The notes below the pieces were generated by a model. It had not been told where the DNA came from and did not search any database. It saw only the letters and a list, made by a program, of their open reading frames with translations. Below are positions 7,234-15,500 of a stretch of 17,969 bases of DNA, piece after piece. The DNA comes from Clostridia bacterium (lineage in GTDB: Bacteria; Bacillota; Clostridia; Oscillospirales; Acutalibacteraceae): contig CAAEIM010000108.1 of NCBI GenBank assembly GCA_900755995.1, positions 1 through 17,969 on the forward strand, read 5' to 3'. Every line of letters begins with the position of its first letter. Within the stretch, counting starts at the first letter, position 1. The position numbers and the translations under genes are program-made.

Positions 7234-8382
7234 TTATGGTTTTAGCTTATTCTTTTCTTTATCATTTGAAGAACGGCTGACCTCATATCTGTTTTTTATA
7301 GATAGCCTTGTAAGCAGAGTAAGTCCGTTTGAAAGCGCCTTTTTTGATTCATTGTCAATTTTATTAAACGCTTTAATCATTGACGGTATGTTTTTAATTC
7401 CGGCTTTGCGAATATCGTCAAAGGTGACCTTGCCGCCCTCCTCCATAATTTGAAACAGCGAATCTATAATCAGCTTTTTCTCCTCTGTGCTTAGCCCCGC
7501 AAGCAGCTCCTTCATATTCTTTTCGGCAAACCGTATATCCTTTGTATCCTCTTTTAAATGAACAAAGCTGTTGCCGATAACATTCCAGCTAAAAGCGTTG
7601 TGCTGCCAGAAGGAATGATTTTCGCTTTTTACTATTATATAGTCCTCATCGTGCTCCAGCAGCATTCCTATAAAGGAGGACTGGGGAACAAAGGTGGTTA
7701 TCCTGCTTGAAAGCTCCCTGTAGTTATCGCTCTCAATAAAACTTAGAGAAAATCCGGGGCCGTCGTTGTTATATACTCTTTCAATTCTGCTTTTAACAGA
7801 CTTGTCGGCATTTACAGCAGAATAAATAGCCAGATTTCCGCCTTTTGAGTGACCTCCGATGTAGATTTTGCAGTCCGGATATTTGGCGGCAACCCTGCAT
7901 AAATATTCCGCAGCCTTTAGCTGTGAGGGAATGTTGTCGCTCAGGGCAATCATACAATCCTCTTTCCAGCCGTAAATTGTGTTGTCTGTACCTCGGAATG
8001 CAACGAATATTTTATCCTTTTCAAATTGAAATGTGCAGGCGGCAAATTGAATCGGCTGTGTTTCGCAGGCAAATTCCTCGTATTCCGCCAAAAGAATATT
8101 TGAAAATCTCTCAAAATGTCCGGTTACGGCAAGCAGCTTTGTAATCTCTTTGCCAATGCTCATATAAAAATCCTTGATAATGTAATCTTTATAGACCTTG
8201 TTCCTTTTATCCTTGAAATACTTCTTGATAACGGCTGAGATGGGAACAGGCTCTTTTTCTGTATAGCCTGAAAAATCGAGGTAAACCAGTTCCGAAAAAA
8301 TAAGTGCGTCAACTTCATTTATGGGTGAAGCCGAAAAGCTTAAATCGCCTCGCCATTTGACATAATTAATAAGATTATTCAT
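7234..8382 (-). CDS. Mbeg1-like (DUF2974) alpha/beta serine hydrolase
   Basis: This 382-residue protein has the lipase-3-like fold of the Mbeg1/DUF2974 family, frequent in Firmicutes and of unknown substrate. The N-terminal LINYVKWRGDLSFSASPINEVDALIFSELVYLDFSG is typical. FRGTDNT (129-135) is the oxyanion loop, and GGHSKGGN (176-183, nucleophile S179) the elbow. D207 in NNDGPGF and a histidine in WQHNAFSW (H261) complete a plausible triad. No signal peptide or membrane span is seen, so it is presumably cytoplasmic. The last 120 residues are charged helices without a recognised domain. A GAGGTG site precedes the ATG. It appears monocistronic, between groESL and metK, with its own promoter. Confidence 0.85.
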   Translation of the reverse strand: MNNLINYVKWRGDLSFSASPINEVDALIFSELVYLDFSGYTEKEPVPISAVIKKYFKDKRNKVYKDYIIKDFYMSIGKEITKLLAVTGHFERFSNILLAEYEEFACETQPIQFAACTFQFEKDKIFVAFRGTDNTIYGWKEDCMIALSDNIPSQLKAAEYLCRVAAKYPDCKIYIGGHSKGGNLAIYSAVNADKSVKSRIERVYNNDGPGFSLSFIESDNYRELSSRITTFVPQSSFIGMLLEHDEDYIIVKSENHSFWQHNAFSWNVIGNSFVHLKEDTKDIRFAEKNMKELLAGLSTEEKKLIIDSLFQIMEEGGKVTFDDIRKAGIKNIPSMIKAFNKIDNESKKALSNGLTLLTRLSIKNRYEVSRSSNDKEKNKLKP

Positions 8383-8409
8383 AATTCACCTCACAAATAT
8401 AATAAAATG

Positions 8410-8439
8410 ATTTTACCATATTTTTATACAGCAATGCAA
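8410..8439 (-). promoter_or_regulatory. Promoter of the Mbeg1-like gene
   Basis: On the minus strand TTGCAT (8439-8434) and TAAAAT (8415-8410) are separated by 18 bases. A TGG immediately before the -10 forms an extended -10. The leader would be only about 20 bases long. Confidence 0.55.
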
Positions 8440-8491
8440 TGTTTCTCACAAAAGCTTCACAAATATCTTTAACAGACAATGAAAGAAAGCA

Positions 8492-8522
8492 AAAACGGCA
8501 CAGATTAAATTCTGTACCGTTT
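8492..8522 (-). terminator. Intrinsic terminator of metK
   Basis: On the minus strand AAACGG and CCGTTT, then ACAGA/TCTGT inside, form an 11-bp stem with one mismatch and a 6-base loop, followed by GTTTTTGCTTTC. It begins 22 bases after the metK stop. Confidence 0.85.
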
Positions 8523-8544
8523 ATGTATGAGAAAAAATATGTAA

Positions 8545-9729
8545 TTATTCGTTAATAGCCTTTAAAAGCTCGGCAGCCTTGTCGGTCTTTTCCCACGCAA
8601 CACCGAGTTCTTCTCTGCCCATATGACCGTAAGCCGCAAGTGGACGGTACTTGGTTTCTTTAAGCTTAAGCTGAGAAATAATAGAATTAGGGCGGCAGTC
8701 AAAGGTTTTTTCTACAGCGTTTGAAATCTGCTCATTTGTGTAGCTTGATGTACCAAAGGAGTCAACCATAACAGAAACAGGCTTAGCCACGCCGATAGCA
8801 TAGGCAAGCTGAACCTCGCACTTATCAGCAATGCCTGCGGCTACAATATTTTTTGCAATATATCTTGCATAGTAAGCCGCACTTCTGTCAACCTTTGTCG
8901 GGTCTTTGCCGCTGAATGCGCCGCCGCCGTGACGGGAAAATCCGCCGTAGGTATCTACAATAATCTTTCTGCCTGTAAGTCCTGAGTCGCCTACCGGGCC
9001 GCCGATTACAAATCTGCCTGTCGGGTTGATAAAATACTTTGTGTTTTCATCCAAAAGCTCGGCAGGAACGATTGGTTTAACCACATACTCAACCATATCT
9101 TTTCTAATCTGCTCAAGTGTAACGTTTTCATCGTGCTGAGTAGATACAACAACCGTGTCAACTCTTACAGGTGTGTCGCCCTCGTACTCAACAGTAACCT
9201 GAGTTTTGCCGTCAGGACGAAGATAGGGGAGAGTGCCGTTCTTTCTTACATCAGTGAGCTGCTTTGCAAGCTTATGAGCAAGAGAAATTGAGAGAGGCAT
9301 AAGCTCCTTGGTTTCGTTGCAGGCATAGCCGAACATCATACCCTGATCGCCGGCGCCAATCTGATTATTAATATCAGTTTCGCCGTCTTTAAGCTCGTAG
9401 CTTTCGTTTACACCCATAGCAATATCAGGGCTTTGCTGGTCAATAGAGGTGAGCACAGCGCAGGTGTTGCCGTTAAATCCGCACTCCTGATTATCATAGC
9501 CAATGTCGTTGATAACGCTTCTTGCGATGCCTGCAATGTCAACGTAGCAGTCTGTGGAAATTTCACCCATTACATGAACCACGCCTGTTGTAGCGGTTAC
9601 CTCGCAGGCAACGTGAGCGTTTTTATCCTGCTCAAGAATTGCATCAAGCACTGCGTCAGAAATCTGGTCGCAGACCTTATCGGGATGTCCCTCGGTCACA
9701 GACTCAGAAGTAAAAAAATGTTTAGCCAT
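8545..9729 (-). CDS. metK: S-adenosylmethionine synthetase (methionine adenosyltransferase)
   Basis: This cytosolic homotetramer makes S-adenosylmethionine from methionine and ATP. It has 394 residues. The ATP site GHPDK (14-18), signature GAGDQGMMFGYA (125-136) and the phosphate loop GGGAFSGKD (268-276) are intact, and SGLTGRKIIVDTYGG is typical of the family. Two ATGs lie six bases apart. The second (9729) is preferred because AAGGAG ends eight bases before it but only two bases before the first (9735), and because MAKHFFTSES is the usual N-terminus. The gene is preceded by a SAM-I riboswitch and an intrinsic terminator, so expression is cut when SAM is plentiful. It is monocistronic between two terminators. 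Confidence 0.98.
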   Translation of the reverse strand: MAKHFFTSESVTEGHPDKVCDQISDAVLDAILEQDKNAHVACEVTATTGVVHVMGEISTDCYVDIAGIARSVINDIGYDNQECGFNGNTCAVLTSIDQQSPDIAMGVNESYELKDGETDINNQIGAGDQGMMFGYACNETKELMPLSISLAHKLAKQLTDVRKNGTLPYLRPDGKTQVTVEYEGDTPVRVDTVVVSTQHDENVTLEQIRKDMVEYVVKPIVPAELLDENTKYFINPTGRFVIGGPVGDSGLTGRKIIVDTYGGFSRHGGGAFSGKDPTKVDRSAAYYARYIAKNIVAAGIADKCEVQLAYAIGVAKPVSVMVDSFGTSSYTNEQISNAVEKTFDCRPNSIISQLKLKETKYRPLAAYGHMGREELGVAWEKTDKAAELLKAINE

Positions 9730-9745
9730 ATCCATATCTCCTTAC

Positions 9746-9777
9746 AAAAAAATAAGCACCTTTCAGCCGAAAGGTGC
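9746..9777 (-). terminator. Riboswitch-controlled intrinsic terminator in the metK leader
   Basis: On the minus strand GCACCTTTC/GAAAGGTGC (9 bp, 4-base loop) is followed by TTATTTTTTT. The 5' arm can instead pair with CCGAAAGATG at 9797-9788 in the aptamer (P4 and P1 3' strands), giving the antiterminator. The ribosome binding site of metK lies three bases beyond the T-run. Confidence 0.93.
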
Positions 9778-9785
9778 CGTAAAAA

Positions 9786-9878
9786 CTCATCTTTCGGTAA
9801 ATACCGCAGGATTTAGCACCTTGCAAATGCAGGTTGCCGGACTTCATTGGGCCTGTTCCCTCAGTCACTCTTGATAAG
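9786..9878 (-). promoter_or_regulatory. SAM-I riboswitch (S-box) aptamer
   Basis: On the minus strand the conserved core is present in order: CTTATCAAGAG, GAGGGA, GGCCC, ATGAAG, CCGGCAACC, AAGGTGCTAAATCC, then P4 (CGGT/ACCG) and AAAGATGAG. P1 forms between CTTATC (9878-9873) and GATGAG (9791-9786). SAM binding stabilises P1 and lets the downstream terminator fold, so this is an off-switch for metK. Confidence 0.97.
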
Positions 9879-9901
9879 ATTGATATTAACTTATTGAATA
9901 A

Positions 9902-9931
9902 ATTATATACCGCTTTATTGTCAAAAGTCAA
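9902..9931 (-). promoter_or_regulatory. Promoter of the metK riboswitch transcript
   Basis: On the minus strand TTGACT (9931-9926) and TATAAT (9907-9902) are separated by 18 bases. Transcription would start near 9895, about 17 bases before the aptamer. Confidence 0.8.
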
Positions 9932-9977
9932 CAAAAACCGACGGCGTATTTAAAAATCGGATAATTAAACAAAATCG

Positions 9978-10277
9978 TTATGCGATTTCCTCAACAGCGC
10001 AACATTCTGTACAAGGTACGCTGTGCTTAACTCTGTCCTCAACCTCAGCACGCTTAGCGTTGTTAAAGCGGTCAACAGTACCTACAAGGTAGCCTGTGAT
10101 TCTGCGGATTCTTTCAAACGGAACAGAATCGTAATCGTACTTTACATCAACGTAGTCGCCGTCAACTGTGAATTCAACACTTTTGATATATTTATCGGGA
10201 TTAGCCTCAACAAGCTGTGTTGTGTAAGCTTCAATTTCCTTTTTGTCAAGCGTTCCGCCCTTTACATTTACTGTCAT
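9978..10277 (-). CDS. Small NrdD-like protein: stand-alone glycyl-radical segment of anaerobic ribonucleotide reductase
   Basis: This is a 99-residue cytosolic protein. Residues 56-86 (RIRRITGYLVG, then DRFNNAKRAEVEDRVKHS) resemble the very C-terminus of class III ribonucleotide reductase NrdD, where RVCGYLG carries the radical glycine and is followed by a FNAGKQEEVKRRVKH-type segment. G62 would be the equivalent glycine. The catalytic barrel is absent, and so is the four-cysteine zinc site that precedes the glycine in NrdD. Instead, three cysteines follow in CTECC (89-93). Residues 1-55 form an alpha/beta segment I do not recognise. The start has AAGG eight bases upstream. Its own promoter carries NrdR-box-like sites, which links it to ribonucleotide reduction. 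It could be a spare radical domain, an NrdD partner, or a regulatory remnant; the biochemical role is inference. Confidence 0.72.
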   Translation of the reverse strand: MTVNVKGGTLDKKEIEAYTTQLVEANPDKYIKSVEFTVDGDYVDVKYDYDSVPFERIRRITGYLVGTVDRFNNAKRAEVEDRVKHSVPCTECCAVEEIA

Positions 10278-10349
10278 AATATTTACCTTACCTTTCCAAA
10301 TATAAAAATAATTAATTATTAAGCTCTTTATACTTTATAATTCTTTTAA

Positions 10350-10396
10350 AGCATATATCTTGTAGAGTGAATATATTATAACACAATATCTTGTTG
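10350..10396. promoter_or_regulatory. Two NrdR-box-like operators at 31-bp spacing
   Basis: Box 1 at 10381-10396 (ACACAATATCTTGTTG) matches 13 of 16 positions of the NrdR consensus ACACWATATATWGTGT. Box 2 at 10350-10365 (AGCATATATCTTGTAG) matches 10 of 16. Both contain ATATCTTGT, exactly 31 bp apart (about three helical turns), the usual arrangement of paired NrdR boxes. Box 1 fills the spacer between -35 and -10; box 2 lies just past the transcription start. Repression by NrdR is therefore expected. Confidence 0.65.
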
Positions 10397-10403
10397 CATG
10401 CAA
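10375..10403 (-). promoter_or_regulatory. Promoter of the NrdD-like small gene
   Basis: On the minus strand TTGCAT (10403-10398) and TATAAT (10380-10375) are separated by 17 bases, with TGT before the -10 (extended -10). The leader is about 90 bases. The rest of the 274-base gap up to 10551 is very AT-rich. It shows a TTGACA at 10461 on the plus strand and no clear terminator for the GH25 gene. Confidence 0.75.
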
Positions 10404-10551
10404 TACGAAAACAAGAATTATTATCACAAAAAATTTTTTATTTTTTGTTTATAATTACAGTTGACAAATTATGAGAGCAATTAATTATTAATTAATAAAT
10501 TTAAAAAGCAATTATTCTGTTTATATTGAAATGGCGGCAAACACTAAAAAT

Positions 10552-11610
10552 TTATTCCAAAACGATAAGAAGTCTGTCAATGCTTTTGCCGTAAAGTCCT
10601 GCATATCCGTCCTGAGAAGATGAGGTTTCGTCATCGTGCTGCCAATCGTAGTAGCTGCTGTCCAAGGCTGATACCCTGTACTTTGCTTTGAGATATTTGC
10701 CGAGCCGTTCTGCTACATTTTTGGGGGTATTGTAGTAAATTCTTACAGCGTCAATTTTAGTGCCGTTGCCTGCGTAGCCGTTTTCGTAATCGTCTATATC
10801 GTACCCGCTCACTTTCTCAAGCCAGCCGTTTTTTGTGTGCACCTGATACCACACACTGCCCTCGCTTACACGAATTGCAATGTCTGTAATAGCCTTGCCT
10901 TTGAGTCCTGCGTAATCACTTGTGTTTTTGACCTCAGGCAGCCACACTCCGTTCACCCTTGCCTTATAAAAAATATCGGGGATTTTTTTGTTTGGCTTTT
11001 CCTGTCCGCTGTCATTTTTGCCGTCAAAAACATCATTGTTGAAAATAATATTCGTATCAATATTACCGTTGTAACCGTTTATTCTTCCCGTTGAGCTGTT
11101 TTGCCAGATGTCACAACTTAATTCATTGACAGAATTATACTGTGCAAGCCAGATTGAATATTTTGACTTTAATCTTTCGTAATCAAGATAGTTTGTAAAC
11201 CAATTCAAATTTGCATACACGCCTGCTTTATATCCGCTCTTTTTTATTGTTTCACAAAACCGCTCTGCAATTTCTGTAAGCCTGTTTTTGCCAATATTTG
11301 TCTGTGAAGAATCCTCTAAGTCATAGTAAATCGGCATATCAAAGCTCTTATTTCTGATACATTCAAGGCAGGCTTTAGCTTCTTTTTCAGCGTCGCTTAC
11401 GCTGTCTGCATAGCTGTACCAATAAGCGCCGATTTTCAAATTTGCATTTTTCGCATTTTTGTAGTGGCTCTCAAAACTGCTGTCCTTTTGAGATACCTCT
11501 CTGCCGTAGCCGGCACGGATAATTACAGACGTAATACCATCATTTTTTAATTTTTCAAAGCTGACATTCTGCTGAAATTCCGAGATGTCAACGCAAGTTA
11601 TTTTTGCCAA
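10552..11610 (-). CDS. GH25 lysozyme with three C-terminal wall-binding-type repeats
   Basis: This is a 352-residue peptidoglycan hydrolase cleaving N-acetylmuramic acid-N-acetylglucosamine bonds. The GH25 domain (1-195) shows VDISEFQ with D8, YYDLED with D97 and E99, and NIDTN with D185, the four acidic residues of the family. A lysine-rich linker (about 197-212) leads to three repeats (about 213-248, 255-293, 310-352), each with aromatic/tryptophan positions and an ending like YAGLKGK-ITD or YAGLYGK-SID. They resemble clostridial hydrophobic-W-type repeats. There is no signal peptide, so export by a holin, lysis or a non-classical route would be needed. The start is TTG with AAGGA eight bases before it. 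No phage genes adjoin it. An autolysin or a domesticated endolysin are both possible. Confidence 0.88.
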   Translation of the reverse strand: MAKITCVDISEFQQNVSFEKLKNDGITSVIIRAGYGREVSQKDSSFESHYKNAKNANLKIGAYWYSYADSVSDAEKEAKACLECIRNKSFDMPIYYDLEDSSQTNIGKNRLTEIAERFCETIKKSGYKAGVYANLNWFTNYLDYERLKSKYSIWLAQYNSVNELSCDIWQNSSTGRINGYNGNIDTNIIFNNDVFDGKNDSGQEKPNKKIPDIFYKARVNGVWLPEVKNTSDYAGLKGKAITDIAIRVSEGSVWYQVHTKNGWLEKVSGYDIDDYENGYAGNGTKIDAVRIYYNTPKNVAERLGKYLKAKYRVSALDSSYYDWQHDDETSSSQDGYAGLYGKSIDRLLIVLE

Positions 11611-11809
11611 TAAAATCTTCCTTTCAAAATATAATAATAGCGCCCAATAGCATAATATTAAAAAATCCGCTTATGGTTAAACGCTTCAACTATACACATT
11701 TAAATTCAATTAATTGCGTAAATTTGCCTAAGTTTCATAAAACTTATTTGCTTGAATTTTTAAAAGTTATGTGATAGTATAATTTCAGAATAATAACAGG
11801 GGGAAGAAA
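11611..11809. other. AT-rich divergent intergenic region (GH25 / nitroreductase)
   Basis: The 199-base gap separates divergent genes. For the plus-strand gene a TATAAT lies at 11778-11783 without a good -35 (TTGAAT at 11752 is 20 bases away). For the GH25 gene only weak candidates such as TTTAAC with TATTAT 18 bases on are seen. I found no clear operator or RNA element. Confidence 0.4.
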
Positions 11810-12343
11810 ATGGAACTGAACAATGTAATAGAAAATCGCAGAAGTGTGAGAGAATACACAAAAAAGCCTGTAGAAAATGAAAAGCTGAGAGATATGATAA
11901 GGGCGGCAAGCCTTGCGCCATCATGGAAAAATTCGCAGGTATCACGTTACTATGTGGTTACAAATGACGAAAAGCTTGCGGAGCTAAGGTCTGCTCTTTC
12001 TGCTTACAATCAAAAGAATGTTGCAAACGCACCCGCATTAATAGTAACCTCCATTGTGCTTAACCGTTCGGGTTATGAAAAGGACGGCACTCCTACAAAT
12101 GAGCTTGGCAACGGCTGGGGCTTTTACGACTGCGGCTTGCAGAGTATGAATCTTCTGCTTAAAGCAACAGAGCTTGGGCTGTCAACCCTCGTTATGGGAA
12201 TCAGAGATAATGAAAAAATCAAAGAAATTCTGGAAATTCCCGAAACCGAGGCTGTTGTAAGCGTAATTGGTGTTGGCTACAGCGAGGCAAAGCCTGCAAT
12301 GCCTAAGCGCAAGGAAATTGACGATATTGCAAGGTTTATTTAA
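11810..12343 (+). CDS. Nitroreductase family FMN-dependent oxidoreductase
   Basis: This 177-residue flavoprotein belongs to the NfsB/FRP-like nitroreductase superfamily, which reduces nitro compounds, quinones or flavins with NAD(P)H as a homodimer. ENRRSVREYTKKPV (8-21) is the FMN-phosphate motif, APSWKNSQVSRYYVV (36-50) the second flavin contact, and LGLSTLVMGIRDNEKIKEIL with VIGVGYSEAKPAMPKR the conserved C-terminal part. The short length fits the compact clostridial members. A GGGGGAAG site precedes the ATG. It is a single gene with a strong terminator, divergent from the lysozyme gene. Its physiological substrate is not visible. Confidence 0.92.
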   Translation: MELNNVIENRRSVREYTKKPVENEKLRDMIRAASLAPSWKNSQVSRYYVVTNDEKLAELRSALSAYNQKNVANAPALIVTSIVLNRSGYEKDGTPTNELGNGWGFYDCGLQSMNLLLKATELGLSTLVMGIRDNEKIKEILEIPETEAVVSVIGVGYSEAKPAMPKRKEIDDIARFI

Positions 12344-12364
12344 TAAAATTTCAATCTGTAAATC

Positions 12365-12408
12365 AAAAGTCCCTGTACGGCTGTAAAATGCTGTACAGGG
12401 ACTTTTTT
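12365..12408. terminator. Intrinsic terminator of the nitroreductase gene, probably bidirectional
   Basis: Stem AAAAGTCCCTGTAC / GTACAGGGACTTTT (14 bp) with a 14-base loop, followed by T residues on the plus strand. On the minus strand TTTTGATTT follows, so it may also end the RND transcript, whose stop codon is about 100 bases upstream. Confidence 0.9.
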
Positions 12409-12437
12409 AATTTATATATAATGCTTGGTGGTTGTCG

Positions 12438-12499
12438 GGCACAAGAGCATCATATAAATATGTACCTTTGTGCTCAAATAAGTGCAGACTACCGTCTGC
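12438..12499 (-). other. Paired hairpins in the 3' region of the RND gene
   Basis: A perfect GCAGAC/GTCTGC stem with a 4-base loop (12484-12499) starts just beyond the stop codon. A longer imperfect stem (12438-12474: outer GCACAA/TTGTGC, inner CATAT/ATATG) follows. Neither has a T-run. They may protect the mRNA 3' end; I see no gene in this 98-base stretch. Confidence 0.4.
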
Positions 12500-12506
12500 C
12501 GACTGC

Positions 12507-15500
12507 TTAAATATCTATGTCCTCAAGGTCGCTTGCCTCAACCTTTCTGAGTTCCTTTTTACTGAGAATATCGTAAATAACAGGAACAACAAACAGGGTC
12601 ATAAGTGTTGCGTAGAGCAAGCCGCCGATACAAACTATTGCAATAGGCTGCATAATTTCTGAGCCTGTGCCTATGCCGATAGCCATTGTTGACAGTCCGA
12701 GAATTGTTGTGATAGCCGTAATTAGAATCGGGCGCATTCTGGTTTTGCCCGCCTCAACCAGAGCTTCTCGTCTTTCCAAACCCTCAAGGCGAAGATTGTT
12801 TACATAGTCAACAAAAACAATGCCGTTGTTTACAATGATACCGCAAAGCATTATGAAGCCGAGCAGAGCTACAACGCTCACGTCAAAGCCCGTTATCAGC
12901 AGACCGAGGAAGCCTCCTGTAAATGCCAGTGGAATAGTAAACATAATTATGAACGGTGACTTAAGACTCTGGAACTGAGCTACCATAATAAGATAAATCA
13001 GAATTACGCCGAGCAGCAGCATAAGCATCATTTGTCCTACCGCTTCCATTGTGCTCTCGTTAGCGCCGTTGTATTCAATGCTGTAGCCGCTTGGAAGCTT
13101 ATATGAGTCAAACATTGCTTTTGCACTGTTTGCAACCTCTGTGTTTGTATAGCCTTCCTTTAATGTGCCTGAGATTGTGATGTAACGTTTCTGATCCTTT
13201 CTTATAATTGAATCCATTGATTCCGAGTCGGATATTTTTGCAACCTCAGAGAGCTTAGTCGTTTTTTCGTTGCCCTCTTTATCTGTGTAGGTAAGCTTAA
13301 TGTCCTTAATCTTATCCTTTGTAACCTCGGTGTGTTCGTCCTTAATTACAACAACATCAAGGTTTTTATCGTTATTTGTGAGGGTGGCAGATGCTGTGGT
13401 GTCGGTAGTAATTTCGGCTGCAATCTGCTGGTAAACCTGAGCAACGGTCAGCATTTTTTCAGCCGCCTTTTTCTTGTCAACGGTCACCTTGATTTCTGGA
13501 GAGGTTGAACCGATTCCGTCATTAGTGGTGTCAATTCCCTCAACCTCAGAAAGCTTTTTAGCCATATCCTTTGCTGTGCTTTGCAGGGTTTTTAGGTCAT
13601 CTCCGTAAAGTCTGACAGAAACGCCTGCCTCGCCGAGCATTGCTGACATTGAGCTTGAAGATGTGCTTCCGCTTACCGCTACCTCGCCGTCAATGCTGTT
13701 AAGCTCGGCTTCAATGCTGTTTGAAATTTCTTCGCTGTTCTTTGTTTCATTTTCCTTGAATACCGCATAGGCAATAACAGAGCCTGCATCTGCATCGGAG
13801 GATGAAGCCGCACTGCCGGTTATACCCATAAGGCTTGAGGTAGAGCCGGTCATAACTCCGACTGTTTCAAATTCATCATGCTCCATAAGTGTATCAAGGA
13901 GCTTTTGAGCTGCATTTACCGTGTCCTCCATAGTGGCGGAATCATCAAGGCTAACTGTAACCGAAAGCTCGGTACTCGCCATATCCGGCATAAAGCTGAA
14001 GCCTCTTGAAAGAGCGCCGAAGGTACTGCCGAAAAGGAGAACTACAGCTAAAATAAGGGTGATTGCTCTGTGCTTTAGTACAAAACGGATGGATTTTTCA
14101 TAGCCTGTCAGTAATTTATCAAATAATCCGTGCTTTACGGGCTTTACTTTTCTCAGCACACGCTGACTTATTGCAGGCACAAGGGTGAGCGCAACAATAA
14201 GGCTTGCAAGCAGGGAATAGGTAATGGTCAGCGCCATATCCATAAATATCTGTCTGGTTATGCCCTCAACAAATACAATCGGGAAGAATACGCAGATAGT
14301 GGTGAGGGTTGATGAGGCGATAGCGCCCGATACCTGCTTTGCACCGTTTAAAGCCGCTTTAATCGGCGGAACGCCAAGGCTTCTCAGTCGGTAGATATTT
14401 TCAATAACAACAACCGAGTTGTCAACAAGCATACCTACGCCAATAGCAAGACCCGACAGGGAAATCATATTGAGAGTAACTCCGCTGAAATACATCAGTA
14501 CCAGTGCAAAAATTACACTTATAGGTATTGAGAGAGCAACTATAAAGGTTGGTTTTATATCCTTTAAAAACAGGAACAGAATCAAAATAGCAAGTATTGC
14601 ACCAAAAAGGAGATTCTGGAGGACGCTGTTTATAATAATATCTATGTAATCGCCCTGGTCCATCAGAGTGGTAAAGTGAAGTCCTTCATTTTCCTTTGAA
14701 AGGGAGTCGAGCTTTTTGGCGATATTTTGAGAAACCGTGGCAGTAGCGGCGTCACTCTGCTTTGTAAAGCTGAATACTACACCTGAGTTTCCGTTTATTT
14801 TAGCAAATACTTTGTCGGAATCATCTGCAACAAACACATCTGCAACATCACCCAAGTTTACTATTCCGATTCCGTCAATTCCCGTGTCAAAGAGGGGGAG
14901 CGACTGCATTTCCTTATCGCCCTCAATTTTATCGCCCACACGCACAAGGTACTTGGTGTTTTCATCATCGCATACATATCCTGCCGGCATAGAAAAATTC
15001 TGTGCGGTAAGTATGTTTGAAACATTACTTATAGTAACGGTTTTTGTCATATCAGCGGCTTTTTTAGCCTTGTCCTTTTGGGTGGAAAGCTCATCGCTCG
15101 CTGTTTTTAATTCTTCCTGAGCAGAATTAAGCTGGGCTAAGGCACTTGTAACCTCGCTTTGCTTTGTGTTAAGAGCAGAAAGTCCGCCCGAGAGCTGATA
15201 CCCTGCAATAGACTGCTGTTTTTCAATCTCAGCAAGAGCCTGATTTACAGTAACCGTGTTTTCGTCAAGACCGCTGATTGCCGCAGAAATCTGAGCAATG
15301 CCGCTGTCAATCTGAGCAATCTGACCCGCAATTTCCGCAATGGTGTCGTCAAGGGTTTCCTCGGTGGTGTCAAGTCCCTTTAATGCCTCAACAGTCTGGG
15401 TAATAGCCTTGTCAACATTAATAAGCGCAGTTTTGGCGTTGTTCAGTCTTTCCTCAAGCTCCTCCTTCGGAAATCCGTATTTAACAAGCTGTTCGTCAAT

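Noticed and set aside
9722..9934. 70-residue minus-strand open frame upstream of metK
   Set aside because: It lies wholly within the SAM-I riboswitch, terminator and metK ribosome binding site, which fully explain the sequence.
10552..11610. Prophage remnant around the GH25 gene
   Set aside because: No integrase, holin, portal, tail or attachment-site repeats are seen; neighbours are housekeeping genes.
12432..12662. 76-residue plus-strand open frame
   Set aside because: It overlaps the 3' end of the RND gene antisense, has no ribosome binding site or family resemblance, and covers two hairpins.
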